From contig NZ_AXDW01000011.1 in the NCBI RefSeq assembly GCF_000474945.1, positions 124,001 through 188,000 on the forward strand: a stretch of DNA of 64,000 bases. The letters run 5' to 3'. This document shows positions 10,200 to 18,475 of the stretch, in pieces. The DNA is from Solimonas soli DSM 21787. Lineage in GTDB: Bacteria > Pseudomonadota > Gammaproteobacteria > Nevskiales > Nevskiaceae. The translations under genes were made by a program, and so were the position numbers. The notes below the pieces were generated by a model. The model made no database searches and was not told the DNA's origin. It saw nothing but the letters and a program-made list of their open reading frames with translations. Within the stretch, counting starts at the first letter, position 1, and every line of letters starts with the position of its first letter.

Positions 10200-11662
10200 A
10201 CGCCCTCAACGTCTGGATCGTCGATGACGATGAGTCGATCCGCTGGGTCATTGAAAAATCGCTGAGCCGCGCCGGCATGCAGGTGACGAGCTTCCCGGGC
10301 GCCGCCGAGCTGCTCGACGCGCTCGCCGACGGCGCGCCGGACGTGTTGATTTCCGACATCCGCATGCCGGGCGTCGACGGCCTGACGCTGATGGGGCGCG
10401 TGCACGCCGCGCACCCCGAGCTGCCGGTCATCATCATGACCGCGCATTCGGATCTCGACGCCGCGGTCGCCTCCTACAAGGGCGGTGCCTTCGAGTATCT
10501 GCCGAAGCCCTTCGATGTCGACGGCGTCGCCGATCTGGTGCGCCGCGCGGCGCGCAACCGCGAGGTCGCCGAGGAGCTTCCGGCCGAGCCGCCGGCGACG
10601 ATGATCGGCGAAGCGCCGGCCATGCAGGACGTGTTCCGCGCCATCGGCCGCCTGTCGCAATCACACATCACCGTGCTGATCACCGGCGAATCCGGTACCG
10701 GCAAGGAACTCGTGGCGCGCGCCCTGCACACCAACAGCCCGCGCGCCAGCAAGCCCTTCATCGCCATCAATACCGCGGCGATTCCCAAGGATCTGCTCGA
10801 ATCCGAATTCTTCGGCCACGAGCGCGGCTCGTTCACCGGCGCCGCGACGCAGCGCAAGGGCCGCTTCGAGCAGGCCGACGGCGGCACGCTGTTCCTCGAC
10901 GAAATCGGCGACATGCCGGCCGACCTGCAGACACGCCTGCTGCGCGTGCTGTCGACCGGCGAGTTCTACCGCGTCGGCGGCGTCGCGCCGGTCAAGGTCG
11001 ACGTGCGCGTGATCGCCGCGACCCACCAGGACCTCGACTCGCTGGTCCGCGAGGGGCGCTTCCGCGAAGACCTCTATCACCGCCTCAACGTCATCCGCAT
11101 CCGCATCCCGCCGCTGCGCGAGCGTCCGGAAGACATTCCGCAGCTGGCGCGTTCCTTCCTCATTCGCGCCGCCGAGGAACTGAAGACCGAACCGAAGCGC
11201 CTGCGCGCCGACGTGCTGCAGCGGCTGAAGCTCTTCGGCTGGCCGGGCAATGTGCGCCAGCTCGAGAACATCTGCCGCTGGCTGACCGTGATGGCGCCCG
11301 GGCAGGACGTGCACGTCCAGGACTTGCCGCCCGAGCTGCTGCAGGGTGCGAGCACGCCGCCGCTGACCGCGGCGCCGAGCGCGCCGGCCGTGACCATCGC
11401 GGTTCCCGAGGCCGCCGCCGCGGCGCCGATCGCCGCGCCGGGCGGCTGGAACGAGCGCCTGCATGACTGGGCGCAGAAGGAACTGGCTTCCGGCCACAGC
11501 GATCTGCTCAGCACCGCCGTGCCCTTGTTCGAACGCACGATGATCGAAGTCGCGCTTGCCGCGACCAAGGGGCAGCGTCAGGAGGCGGCGAAGCGTCTCG
11601 GCTGGGGCCGCAATACGCTGACGCGGAAGATCAAGGAACTCGGCATGGGCGAGGACGAGTAG
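10196..11662 (+). CDS. glnG: Nitrogen regulation response regulator NtrC
   Basis: The 488-residue sigma54 activator has a receiver domain with phosphoacceptor Asp54 (LISDIRMPG), an AAA+ domain with Walker A GESGTGKE, the sigma54-contact loop GSFTGA (the usual GAFTGA with A to S) and Walker [12 protein letters not shown]. It ends in a Fis-type helix-turn-helix ([20 protein letters not shown]). An Ala/Pro-rich linker lies at about 380-420. It is translationally coupled to ntrB. Part of its 3' end is repeated just downstream. Confidence 0.97.
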   Translation: MNALNVWIVDDDESIRWVIEKSLSRAGMQVTSFPGAAELLDALADGAPDVLISDIRMPGVDGLTLMGRVHAAHPELPVIIMTAHSDLDAAVASYKGGAFEYLPKPFDVDGVADLVRRAARNREVAEELPAEPPATMIGEAPAMQDVFRAIGRLSQSHITVLITGESGTGKELVARALHTNSPRASKPFIAINTAAIPKDLLESEFFGHERGSFTGAATQRKGRFEQADGGTLFLDEIGDMPADLQTRLLRVLSTGEFYRVGGVAPVKVDVRVIAATHQDLDSLVREGRFREDLYHRLNVIRIRIPPLRERPEDIPQLARSFLIRAAEELKTEPKRLRADVLQRLKLFGWPGNVRQLENICRWLTVMAPGQDVHVQDLPPELLQGASTPPLTAAPSAPAVTIAVPEAAAAAPIAAPGGWNERLHDWAQKELASGHSDLLSTAVPLFERTMIEVALAATKGQRQEAAKRLGWGRNTLTRKIKELGMGEDE

Positions 11663-11755
11663 CGGACCGCTGCGAACCCGGCCCGCGTCAGCGTATTCGA
11701 TCGCTTGATCCGCGTTGCGAGCAACGCGGCGCGCTGACGCGGAAGATCAAGGAAC
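11616..11755 (+). repeat. 24-bp direct repeat: duplicated scrap of the ntrC 3' end
   Basis: The 24-base stretch 11616-11639, coding for the last NtrC helix (LTRKIKE), recurs exactly at 11732-11755. The second copy reads on as LTRKIKERRAAVAKLCA and then stops. Between the two lies an inverted repeat. Local duplication followed by decay is the simplest reading. Confidence 0.85.
11711..11728. terminator. Possible hairpin after ntrC
   Basis: CGCGTTGC and GCAACGCG form a perfect 8-bp stem around GA, 49 bases after the ntrC stop. No run of T follows, so it could be a transcript-end stabiliser or just part of the duplicated segment. Confidence 0.4.
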
Positions 11756-12152
11756 GCCGGGCCGCGGTCGCCAAGCTTTGCGCGTGATGCGGGGCCGGCC
11801 GCCATGGCGGGAAAAAATTGATCCTGCGAGGCTGCCGCGCCGCGCCATTGCGCCGATCAAAGGGGCAGGCCTTGGCGCGAAGCGCTCCGGCCGATGATCC
11901 GCTGACATGCGCAACGACGACGAAGACCGGCCGCGGCCGGCGCCGTCCCTGGCGCGACGACAGTCATCCTGACCGTCGTCGCACTTGGCTGGCACGGCGC
12001 GCACTACCGCGCCCTGCCGGCCAACGCCCTTCCCTGGCGGAGGGGGAACGCTGTGTCGCCCGGCGGCGCCGACCCTCCCTGGTCTGCCGCGTTCCTCCCG
12101 ACCGGCACTCTATCGGCTGGCCGTGCACCGGATGATCACCGCGTACCGATAC
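11756..12152. other. Stretch without a supported gene
   Basis: Short open frames exist on both strands but none has a convincing start, length or family match. A frame reading TVILTVVALGWHG resembles the edge of a membrane segment but leads nowhere. With the duplicated ntrC scrap on one side and the repeat element on the other, this looks like eroded sequence. Confidence 0.5.
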
Positions 12153-12169
12153 ACTTTGTAATACAAAGT
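12153..12169. promoter_or_regulatory. AT-rich palindrome, possible operator
   Basis: ACTTTGT-AAT-ACAAAGT is a perfect 7+7 palindrome in otherwise GC-rich sequence. Its form is typical of a site for a dimeric repressor such as a TetR-type protein. A second small hairpin, GCCCGA-TG-TCGGGC, follows at about 12184. No intact target gene is adjacent, so it may be left over from a lost gene. Confidence 0.4.
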
Positions 12170-12202
12170 CGTCAGCCCGCGCAGCCCGATGTCGGGCGAT
12201 GC

Positions 12203-12387
12203 GCTAGGGCCTGTTAACACTAATCGCGTCGCTTGCCAGACGGCACCCCGAGGGGGCCGGCCCGTTTTGCCGCATCGCGGCGTCTCTCGTCGCTCATGTA
12301 CATCAAGTACATGTCTCTCCTCATTCCTTGCGCTGCGGCAAAACGGACTCGGCCACAGCGACGCCATTAGCGTTAACAGGCCCTAGC
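12203..12387. mobile_element. MITE-like element with about 30-bp inverted-repeat ends
   Basis: The ends GCTAGGGCCTGTTAAC... and its reverse complement pair over about 30 bases with few mismatches. The interior is itself folded: CCGTTTTGCCGCA pairs with TGCGGCAAAACGG, and CATGTACAT with ATGTACATG-like sequence. No transposase is encoded. The right end reads GGCCCTAG and overlaps the stop codon of the minus-strand LuxR gene. The shared CTAG at both outer ends may be target sequence. Confidence 0.7.
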
Positions 12388-13600
12388 CGAGATTCAGCAC
12401 GCTGTTGAGCAGCAGGCGCACGAGCATGGTCTGCCGCGTCACGCCGGTCTTGCAGAAGATCGAACGCAGATGCGTTCGCGCGGTGTTGCGACGCACGTTC
12501 ATCTTCTCCGCCGCCTCGTCGAGCGTGTAGCCCTCGGTCAGCAGCAGCGCGAGCTGCGCTTCCATGCGCGTGAGGCCGAACAGGCGACGCACGAGTTCCT
12601 GCGAAGGTTGCGCGGCATTGGCTTCCGGGTCGCGCAGGAACACGGCGACGGCCGGCCGCTGGCGGCTTTCCGACCATTGGCCGAGCGGAATCGCGCGCAC
12701 GAGAATGCCCAGCTTGGCGCGACCGGACGGGCGCGTGACGGCCATCGCCTCGACCACGCCCGGGCCTTCGGCCTCGCCGGTGCCGGCCAGCGCGGCGCGC
12801 AGCATGCGCTGCAGCTCGCGGCTCTCCTGGCTGCTCTCGATACAGAGATTGTTGCCGGACAGCCAGATGCCGTCCTTCTCGGCGAGGATGCGGCGCGCTT
12901 CCTGATTGGTCTCGACGATGTTGCCGTTCTGGTCGAAGCTGACCATGCCGAGCAGCATGCGGTTGACGGCGCCGGCGAACAGCGCGCGCTCGCATTCGAG
13001 GAAGTCGAGGCGCGCGTGCAGCTGGATCGCGCGCTTGAGGTGCGGCAGCAGCAGGCGCACCAGCGACTTGTCCTCCGCCGAGAACGGCGCCGCCGCGGGC
13101 CCGCGCGTGATGCGGAAGCGGCACTCGATGCCGTCCTTGGTGTAGATATCGGCGCCGAGCAGATGGCGCACGCCGATCGGTTCGAGGAACTCGCGGAAGT
13201 ACTGGCTCTGCATCCATTGCGGACCGATCAGCTCTTCGGCCGAGAACACATCGCCCTCGGCCAGGCGCACGAACGGATCGGCGGCGAAGAAATGCGTCTC
13301 GTAGGACTGGATGCCCTGCGTGGTGGTCGGCCCGGTGTTGATCATCACGCCGGTGCTGTCGGACGACGGCGGACGCAGCATCAAGGTGACGTGCGCGGCG
13401 CCGAGCATGTCGCGCAGCCGGGCCATGGCGGTCTGCCAGGGCGGCGATTCGGTCGGGCCGTCGTAGATGGCGCCGAGCAGCTGATCGATCTGGTCGAGCG
13501 GCGGCGTCTCGCTCTGGCGCTTGCCGGCGATGCCGATGCTGGCGCGCTTGCTGACGGCGACGTTGCGGACGCCGGACATCTGTTCGGCTGATACGGCCAT
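12383..13600 (-). CDS. LuxR-family transcriptional regulator (left boundary of steroid locus)
   Basis: The 405-residue protein has a long N-terminal sensory region (about 30-330) and a C-terminal LuxR/GerE helix-turn-helix (about 335-395; LFGLTRMEAQLALLLTEGY, NTARTHLRSIFCKTGVTRQT). It has no receiver aspartate and no autoinducer-domain signature. It is paralogous to the regulator at 62528-63739 over its whole length (LLGAIYDGP/LLDAIYEGP; ALFAGAVNRM/SLFAGAVNRL; VTRPSGRAKLG/ITRPSGRSRLG). The start follows GGAGGAGGAAGACC. Its stop codon lies in the repeat element. It probably controls the steroid genes; this is inferred from position. Confidence 0.88.
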   Translation of the reverse strand: MAVSAEQMSGVRNVAVSKRASIGIAGKRQSETPPLDQIDQLLGAIYDGPTESPPWQTAMARLRDMLGAAHVTLMLRPPSSDSTGVMINTGPTTTQGIQSYETHFFAADPFVRLAEGDVFSAEELIGPQWMQSQYFREFLEPIGVRHLLGADIYTKDGIECRFRITRGPAAAPFSAEDKSLVRLLLPHLKRAIQLHARLDFLECERALFAGAVNRMLLGMVSFDQNGNIVETNQEARRILAEKDGIWLSGNNLCIESSQESRELQRMLRAALAGTGEAEGPGVVEAMAVTRPSGRAKLGILVRAIPLGQWSESRQRPAVAVFLRDPEANAAQPSQELVRRLFGLTRMEAQLALLLTEGYTLDEAAEKMNVRRNTARTHLRSIFCKTGVTRQTMLVRLLLNSVLNLG

Positions 13601-13650
13601 GGTCTTCCTCCTCCGTTGATAGGGCCGCTGCATCTCTCGTCCTCTGCGGG

Positions 13651-13673
13651 ATTTTGAGAGTGAATTCTCGAAA
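13651..13673 (-). promoter_or_regulatory. Possible regulatory motif upstream of the LuxR gene
   Basis: The minus strand reads TTTCGAGAATTCACTCTCAA, with a GAG/CTC dyad. The first ten bases, TTTCGAGAAT, and a following CAAAA recur about 90 bases upstream of the first P450 gene (58386-58411). A shared operator is possible. Confidence 0.3.
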
Positions 13674-13855
13674 CGGCCGGCCCGCCATCAATATGCCTGT
13701 CTGGAGGGGGCGTCAAGCGCCCGCCGGACAATGGCGACCTTATGAGTCCTTTTTACTAATTCACTCGTCCATCGCGCGTAGTCCGGTCGGATGATTTCGA
13801 CCGGCCGGCCGGCCGGACAGGATGCGCGGACATTCAAAGTGGCTGGGGAGTCGGC

Positions 13856-14242
13856 GTGCCAAGCGAACAGATCATGAAAGAGGCGATGCAGGCCTATATC
13901 GATGGCTTCAACCGTGCCGATGCCGGCGCCGTCGTCGCTCTCTATGCCGACGACGCGATCGTCGAGGACCCGGTCGGCAGCAAGCCGAAGCAGGGCAGGG
14001 CCGAGATCGCCAGGTTCTACCAGATGTCGATCGCCACCGGCGCCAAGCTCAAGCTGGCCGCGCCGATCCGCGGTTCGCACGGCAATGCCGCGGCGATGGC
14101 CTTCGACGTCGAGCTGAAGATGCCCGAAGGCCAGGCCCTGATCCGCGTGATCGACGTGATGACCTTCGACGACGCCGGCAAGTTCTCCTCGATGCGCGCC
14201 TACTGGGCGCCGGGCGACATGGAGGTGATCGGTGCGAAGTGA
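13856..14242 (+). CDS. ksi: Steroid delta5-3-ketoisomerase
   Basis: The 128-residue NTF2-fold enzyme moves the double bond of delta5-3-ketosteroids to delta4 after 3beta-hydroxyl oxidation. The match to known ketosteroid isomerases is strong (ALYADDAIVEDPVGS, VIDVMTFDDAGK, MRAYW). With the GTG start, the catalytic residues are Tyr14, Asp38 and Asp100, corresponding to Tyr14/Asp38/Asp99 of the Comamonas enzyme. GGGGAG precedes the GTG. It opens a plus-strand run with two further small genes, and the next gene overlaps it by 11 bases. Confidence 0.93.
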   Translation: MPSEQIMKEAMQAYIDGFNRADAGAVVALYADDAIVEDPVGSKPKQGRAEIARFYQMSIATGAKLKLAAPIRGSHGNAAAMAFDVELKMPEGQALIRVIDVMTFDDAGKFSSMRAYWAPGDMEVIGAK

Positions 14243-14711
14243 AGGCGGCGACGCCGCGCTGCGCGAACTCGCCGACCGCCTCGAACTCGAGCGGCTCGTC
14301 GTGCGCTACGCCTACGCGATCGACGAACGCGCCTTCGAACGGCTCGACGACATCTTCACGCCGGATGCCTACATCGACTACCGCGCGATGGGCGGCATCG
14401 ACGGCGGCTATGCGCAGATCCGCGCCTGGCTGCCGCAGGCGCTCGGCGTGTTCCCGGCCTGCATGCACTTCAACGGCAACTTCCTGTTCGAGATCGACGG
14501 CGATCGCGCGAGCGGCAAGGTCGCCTGCTTCAATCCCATGGTGCTGCCGAAGGCCGACGGCGCGCCGGGCGAGGGCGACACCATGTTCCTCGGCCTCTGG
14601 TATCTCGACCGCTACGTGCGCACCGCGGCGGGCTGGCGCATCCGCGAGCGCATCGAGAAGCGCTCCTACGACTTCAACATGCCGGCGGCCTTCAGGCAGG
14701 CGATGCAATAG
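14232..14711 (+). CDS. SnoaL-like / NTF2-fold protein
   Basis: The 159-residue protein belongs to the SnoaL-like polyketide-cyclase/dehydratase group (RLELERLVVRYAYAIDERAFERLDDIFTPDAYIDY). Such proteins are common in steroid and aromatic catabolic clusters as isomerases, dehydratases or ring-hydroxylating small subunits; the exact reaction is unknown. The GTG start overlaps ksi, with GGAGG nine bases upstream, so the two are translationally linked. Confidence 0.8.
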   Translation: MRSEGGDAALRELADRLELERLVVRYAYAIDERAFERLDDIFTPDAYIDYRAMGGIDGGYAQIRAWLPQALGVFPACMHFNGNFLFEIDGDRASGKVACFNPMVLPKADGAPGEGDTMFLGLWYLDRYVRTAAGWRIRERIEKRSYDFNMPAAFRQAMQ

Positions 14712-14805
14712 CGCGCGGCCGGCGTCGCCGCGCGCCCCATTCGCGCGGCTGACCGGGCGACACGGGCGATGTCAGAATCGCGGCTCGGCCGGCGCGGGGG
14801 AGCAC

Positions 14806-15483
14806 GTGCGCATCACCTATCTTTTCGATTTCGGCGACGGCCGGCAGGCCAGCGTTGCGGTGGATGTCGACCGCGCGGCCGGCGGCGCAGCGTCCGCGGC
14901 GGCGGCCCTGCCGGACTGGGCCTTGCTGGAGCGCTCGAAATGTCCGCACTGCCCGCTCGGCGCCGAAGCGCGCCACTGCCCGGCGGCCGCCGATCTGGTG
15001 CCGACCATCGACAGCTTCGCGCAGATCATTTCGCACCAGGAAGCGCGCGTCACCGTGCGCATGGCCGAGCGCGAAGTGACGGCGAACTGCCAGGCGCAGC
15101 ATGCGCTGAGTTCGCTGGTCGGCCTCATCATGGCCAGCAGCGCCTGCCCGATCCTCGGCCGCATGCGCGGCCTGGCGCGCACGCACCTGCCGTTCGCGAG
15201 CATCGAGGAAAGCATGCTGCGCGTGGTCGGCGCTTACATGATCCGCCAGTGGCTCGATGCGCGGGAAACCTCGGCGGCGATCGGCGATCTGTCGGAACTG
15301 AAGGCGCACTACGCCGATCTCGAAGTCCTCAACAAGGCCTTCCGCCAGCGCCTGCGCAGCTCGCAGCGCCAGGATTCGGTGCTGAACGCCATCAGCTCGC
15401 TCGGCGCGCTGTCGACCGGCATCGGCATCTCACTGGAAGACGAGCTGCGCGACGTCGCCGACTACACCTTCCGGCCCGGCTAA
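14806..15483 (+). CDS. Hypothetical protein with CPHCP motif
   Basis: I do not recognise a named function. The product is 225 residues from a GTG preceded by GGGGGAG. A beta-rich start (ITYLFDFGDGRQ) leads to a cysteine cluster, Cys46-x2-Cys49 (KCPHCPLG) and Cys58 (HCPAA), then a mostly helical remainder with further cysteines (SSACPILG). The cysteines could bind zinc or an iron-sulfur centre. It has no signal peptide or membrane segment. It follows the two NTF2-fold genes and runs convergent to kshA. Confidence 0.7.
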   Translation: MRITYLFDFGDGRQASVAVDVDRAAGGAASAAAALPDWALLERSKCPHCPLGAEARHCPAAADLVPTIDSFAQIISHQEARVTVRMAEREVTANCQAQHALSSLVGLIMASSACPILGRMRGLARTHLPFASIEESMLRVVGAYMIRQWLDARETSAAIGDLSELKAHYADLEVLNKAFRQRLRSSQRQDSVLNAISSLGALSTGIGISLEDELRDVADYTFRPG

Positions 15484-15531
15484 GGCCCGGCTAAACCCTG
15501 GGTGCGCCGGCCGCGCCCGCCCCGGCGGGCG

Positions 15532-16647
15532 CTAGCCGTTGGCCACCATCGGCAGGCTGGCCTCGCTCTGCTCGCGCATCTCCTCCGGCGCCGCTTCCAT
15601 GCCGCGCGGCACGTGGATGCCTTCGACCTGCTTGAGGTATTCCTGCTTCCTGGCGCGCGGGTTGTAGAACTGCTTGTACCAGACGCGCTGCTTGAGGAAG
15701 GCGCCGTCGCCCTGCACGAACAGGCCCTGCAGGCAGGGCCGCTTGTGCTTCCACACCTCGAAGTCCTGCGCGAAGGCGGCGAGCGCTACGTCCTGGTACT
15801 GGCGCGCGGCGATGTTGTCCTGCGCCGTCGCCGGGCTGCCGTCGGAGGTACGCACCAGCAGCGCGTGCCAGACATAGGCGCTGCCGTCGTCGACCGGCGT
15901 GTGCGCGATGAAGATGTAAGAGTCGTACAGGCCGCTCATGCGCGTGATGAGAATGCTGGGGCCGTGATAGACCGCCTCGGTGACCAGCATCGGTCCGCCT
16001 TCGGCGATCAGCGTGCGATGGCCGCCGCCCATGCGCTGGATCGCCAGATGGCCGCGGAATTCGTTCTCGAAGAACTGGGTGCGCGAACCGTGCACCGGGC
16101 CGAAGTGCGCGGCGTCGGTGATGTTGTCGACGATCTCCTGCGGATGCACGTCGACGCGGCCGAGATCGTCGAAGGTCCAGTGCGTCCATGCCGGATCGTT
16201 CCACTCCTGCAGGAACGGCGCGTCCCATTCGGGTGCGCCACCCTCGGCATCGTGCCAGACGAAGACCGCGCCCATGCTCTCGACGACCGGCCAGGAGCGC
16301 ACTTTCGCGGCCGGCGGAATCGGTCCGCTGGAATACGGAATCTGGTTGCACTTGCCGTCCGGGCCGAAGCGCCAGGCGTGGTACGGGCAGCGAATCGAAT
16401 CGCCTTCTACGGCGCCGTCCTGCGCCACGTAGGAAGTGCTGTTGCGCGCCAGGTGCGTGCCCATGTGCGGGCAGTAGGCATCGAGCAGCACGACCTTGCC
16501 GCTGTCCTTGCCGCGGTAGAGCGCGAACTCCTGACCGAAGAAGCGCACGCCCTGCGGCTTGTCGGTGACCTTCGCCGATTCGGCGACCATGAACCAGCCG
16601 CGCGGAAAGGTGAATTCACCGAGGTTGTAGTCTTTCGAGCTGGCCAT
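15532..16647 (-). CDS. kshA: 3-ketosteroid 9alpha-hydroxylase oxygenase subunit (KshA-type Rieske)
   Basis: The 371-residue Rieske non-haem iron oxygenase has a [2Fe-2S] site of Cys59, His61 (CPHMGTH), Cys87 and His90 (CPYHAWRF). The mononuclear iron motif NITDAAHFGPVH includes His181 and His186, with Asn175 at the position of KshA's catalytic asparagine. KshA hydroxylates C9 of androstadienedione and, with KstD, opens ring B. The start is MASSKDY, after GGGAG; two upstream in-frame codons look non-coding. The partner reductase KshB is not in the window. Confidence 0.9.
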   Translation of the reverse strand: MASSKDYNLGEFTFPRGWFMVAESAKVTDKPQGVRFFGQEFALYRGKDSGKVVLLDAYCPHMGTHLARNSTSYVAQDGAVEGDSIRCPYHAWRFGPDGKCNQIPYSSGPIPPAAKVRSWPVVESMGAVFVWHDAEGGAPEWDAPFLQEWNDPAWTHWTFDDLGRVDVHPQEIVDNITDAAHFGPVHGSRTQFFENEFRGHLAIQRMGGGHRTLIAEGGPMLVTEAVYHGPSILITRMSGLYDSYIFIAHTPVDDGSAYVWHALLVRTSDGSPATAQDNIAARQYQDVALAAFAQDFEVWKHKRPCLQGLFVQGDGAFLKQRVWYKQFYNPRARKQEYLKQVEGIHVPRGMEAAPEEMREQSEASLPMVANG

Positions 16648-16677
16648 GCGCCGGCGCTCCCACATCGAAGGTCGAGA

Positions 16678-16749
16678 AATCGGGTGACCGCAAGGCTGCG
16701 ATCCTGCGGCCAGTGTGGGCAGCGCCCCGGGTGGTCACATCACCCGTTT
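16678..16749. promoter_or_regulatory. Inverted pair of CGGGTGA boxes in the kshA/GH5 divergent spacer
   Basis: AATCGGGTGA (16678-16687) and the reverse complement of AAACGGGTGA (16740-16749) face each other between the divergent kshA and GH5 genes. AATCGGGTGA recurs exactly before hsaC (36004-36013), and CAACGGGTGA occurs before the fused acyl-CoA dehydrogenase gene (49156-49165). A 10-base palindrome AACCTAGGTT also lies in this spacer at about 16777. Operator function is inferred. Confidence 0.4.
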
Positions 16750-16834
16750 GAATGAAGTGACAGCGCGCTGTCGAACCTAGGTTTCAGCTAGACAAAACAC
16801 GGCCCGCGACGGTGCCGGAAAACGGGGAGAGACG

Positions 16835-18349
16835 ATGCGCCAGGTCCCGCGGATGCGCCTGCGCCCGGCGGCGCTGGCCGTCCTGTGCACGCTGCTCGCC
16901 GCCTGCGGCGCGAGCAGCGCGCCGGCCGGCGGCGACGCCCCGCAGCTGCGCCGCGAAGGCCGCTGGCTGGTCGACGCGCAGGACCGCGTGGTGCTGCTGC
17001 ACGGCGTCAATCTGGTCTGGAAGAACGCACCCTACGTGCCGCCGGACACGGCGGCGGGCTTCGCCGGCGCCGACGCCGACTGGCTCGCCGCGCACGGCTT
17101 CAACAGCGCGCGCATCGGCGTGCTCTGGGTCGGCGTCACCCCCGCGGCGCCGGGCGTCGTCGATCGCGGCTATCTGGACGCCTGGGACCGCGTGATCGGC
17201 CTGCTCGCCGCCCGGCGCATCTGGATGCTGTTCGATTTCCACCAGGACATGCTCGGGCCGATCTACCAGGGCGAGGGCGTGCCGGACTGGGCGGTCGAGC
17301 AACTCGTCGGCAATCTGACGACCACGCTCGGCGCACCGACCCTCGGCTTTCCTTTCAACTACTTCACGCCGCAGCTGTCGCAGGCCTACGACAGGCTGTG
17401 GGCCGACAGCGGCAGCGTGCGCGACGGCTTTCGCGACGCCTGGGTCGCGGTGGCGCGGCGCTGGAAGGATCAGCCGTACTCGATGGGCTACAACCTGTTC
17501 AACGAACCCTGGGCCGGGCTCGAATATCCGCTCTGCCTGATTCCGCTGCTCGGCTGCCCGGCGCACGACGCGAACGAGCTGCAGCCTTTCTACGAATACG
17601 CGCTCGCCGGCATCCGCGCCGTCGATCCGCACAACATGGTGTGGTTCGAGTCCGAGCCGCAAGGCAGCAGCATCGGCACGCCGAAGGGTTTCACGCCGGT
17701 CGCCGGCGAGACGCAGCTCGGTTATTCCTTCCACGACTACTGTCCGCTGGCGGCGCTGACCCAGGCCGTGCAGCTCGGCCTGCTCGACGCGCTGCCGGTG
17801 TCGGCGACCTGCGACATTTTCAACGCCATGTCGCTCGACGAGGCCCGCGATCAGGCGCAGCGCATGAATGCCGTCGAACTGCTCACCGAGTTCGGCGCCA
17901 GCGACGATCTCGCCATCCTGCGCCAGACCACCGCCGCCGCCGACGCGCGGCTGATCGGCTGGCAGTACTGGCAGTACAAGAACTGGGCCGATCCGACCAC
18001 GACCTCCCAGGAAAGCGGCGCGCAGGGCCTGTTCGCCGACGACGCCGATCTCTCGACCGCCAAGACCGACAAGCTGCGCGTGCTGGTGCGCACCTTCCCG
18101 CAGGCGACCGCCGGCATTCCCGAAGAACTGTCCTTCGATCCGGACAGCGGCGCCTTCCACTACCGCTACGCGCCGCGCGAGGCGCGCGGGCCGACGCGGA
18201 TCTTCGTGCCGGTCGCGCTGCATTACCCGAGCGGCTATGCGGTCACGGTGAGCGGCGCGCGCGTCGTCTCGGCCGCCAACGCGACGACGCTGGAGCTGGA
18301 GAACGCCGACGGCGCGCAGGAGGTGATCGTCGATGTGCGCGCGCAGTGA
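16835..18349 (+). CDS. GH5-family glycoside hydrolase lipoprotein (endoglycosylceramidase / steryl-glycosidase type)
   Basis: The 504-residue product has a lipoprotein signal peptide with lipobox LAAC and a GH5 TIM barrel. The acid/base is Glu224 (GYNLFNEPW) and the probable nucleophile Glu352 (ELLTEFGAS). FDFHQDM and the C-terminal small beta domain fit endoglycosylceramidase-like subfamilies, which also include fungal steryl-beta-glucosidases. GGGGAGAG precedes the start. Placed between kshA and the HsaA-like gene, it may free sterols or bile-type steroids from glycosides at the cell surface. The family is firm; the substrate is inference. Confidence 0.85.
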   Translation: MRQVPRMRLRPAALAVLCTLLAACGASSAPAGGDAPQLRREGRWLVDAQDRVVLLHGVNLVWKNAPYVPPDTAAGFAGADADWLAAHGFNSARIGVLWVGVTPAAPGVVDRGYLDAWDRVIGLLAARRIWMLFDFHQDMLGPIYQGEGVPDWAVEQLVGNLTTTLGAPTLGFPFNYFTPQLSQAYDRLWADSGSVRDGFRDAWVAVARRWKDQPYSMGYNLFNEPWAGLEYPLCLIPLLGCPAHDANELQPFYEYALAGIRAVDPHNMVWFESEPQGSSIGTPKGFTPVAGETQLGYSFHDYCPLAALTQAVQLGLLDALPVSATCDIFNAMSLDEARDQAQRMNAVELLTEFGASDDLAILRQTTAAADARLIGWQYWQYKNWADPTTTSQESGAQGLFADDADLSTAKTDKLRVLVRTFPQATAGIPEELSFDPDSGAFHYRYAPREARGPTRIFVPVALHYPSGYAVTVSGARVVSAANATTLELENADGAQEVIVDVRAQ

Positions 18350-18475
18350 GCCGCGCTCGTCCGCCGCTGCTCCCCAATTCGGACGAGGCTTGCGCAGCCG
18401 ATTTCTGTGAAAAAGGCAGGCGCCATCGAAGCGCGCAATGCGCCCGCGTGACCGCGCCGCCACAGGAGATTCGCC

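Noticed and set aside
11907-12134. Possible small genes in the spacer after ntrC
   Set aside because: Frames are short and inconsistent, and no start, signal peptide or family pattern holds up.
12110-12367. An 85-codon minus-strand frame starting MASLWPSPFC
   Set aside because: It is read from the inverted-repeat element and neighbouring non-coding DNA, with no domain or ribosome-binding site.
12383-13600. Reading the LuxR proteins as quorum-sensing receptors
   Set aside because: No autoinducer-domain signature was seen, no LuxI gene is near, and the sensory region is longer than in LuxR/LasR proteins.
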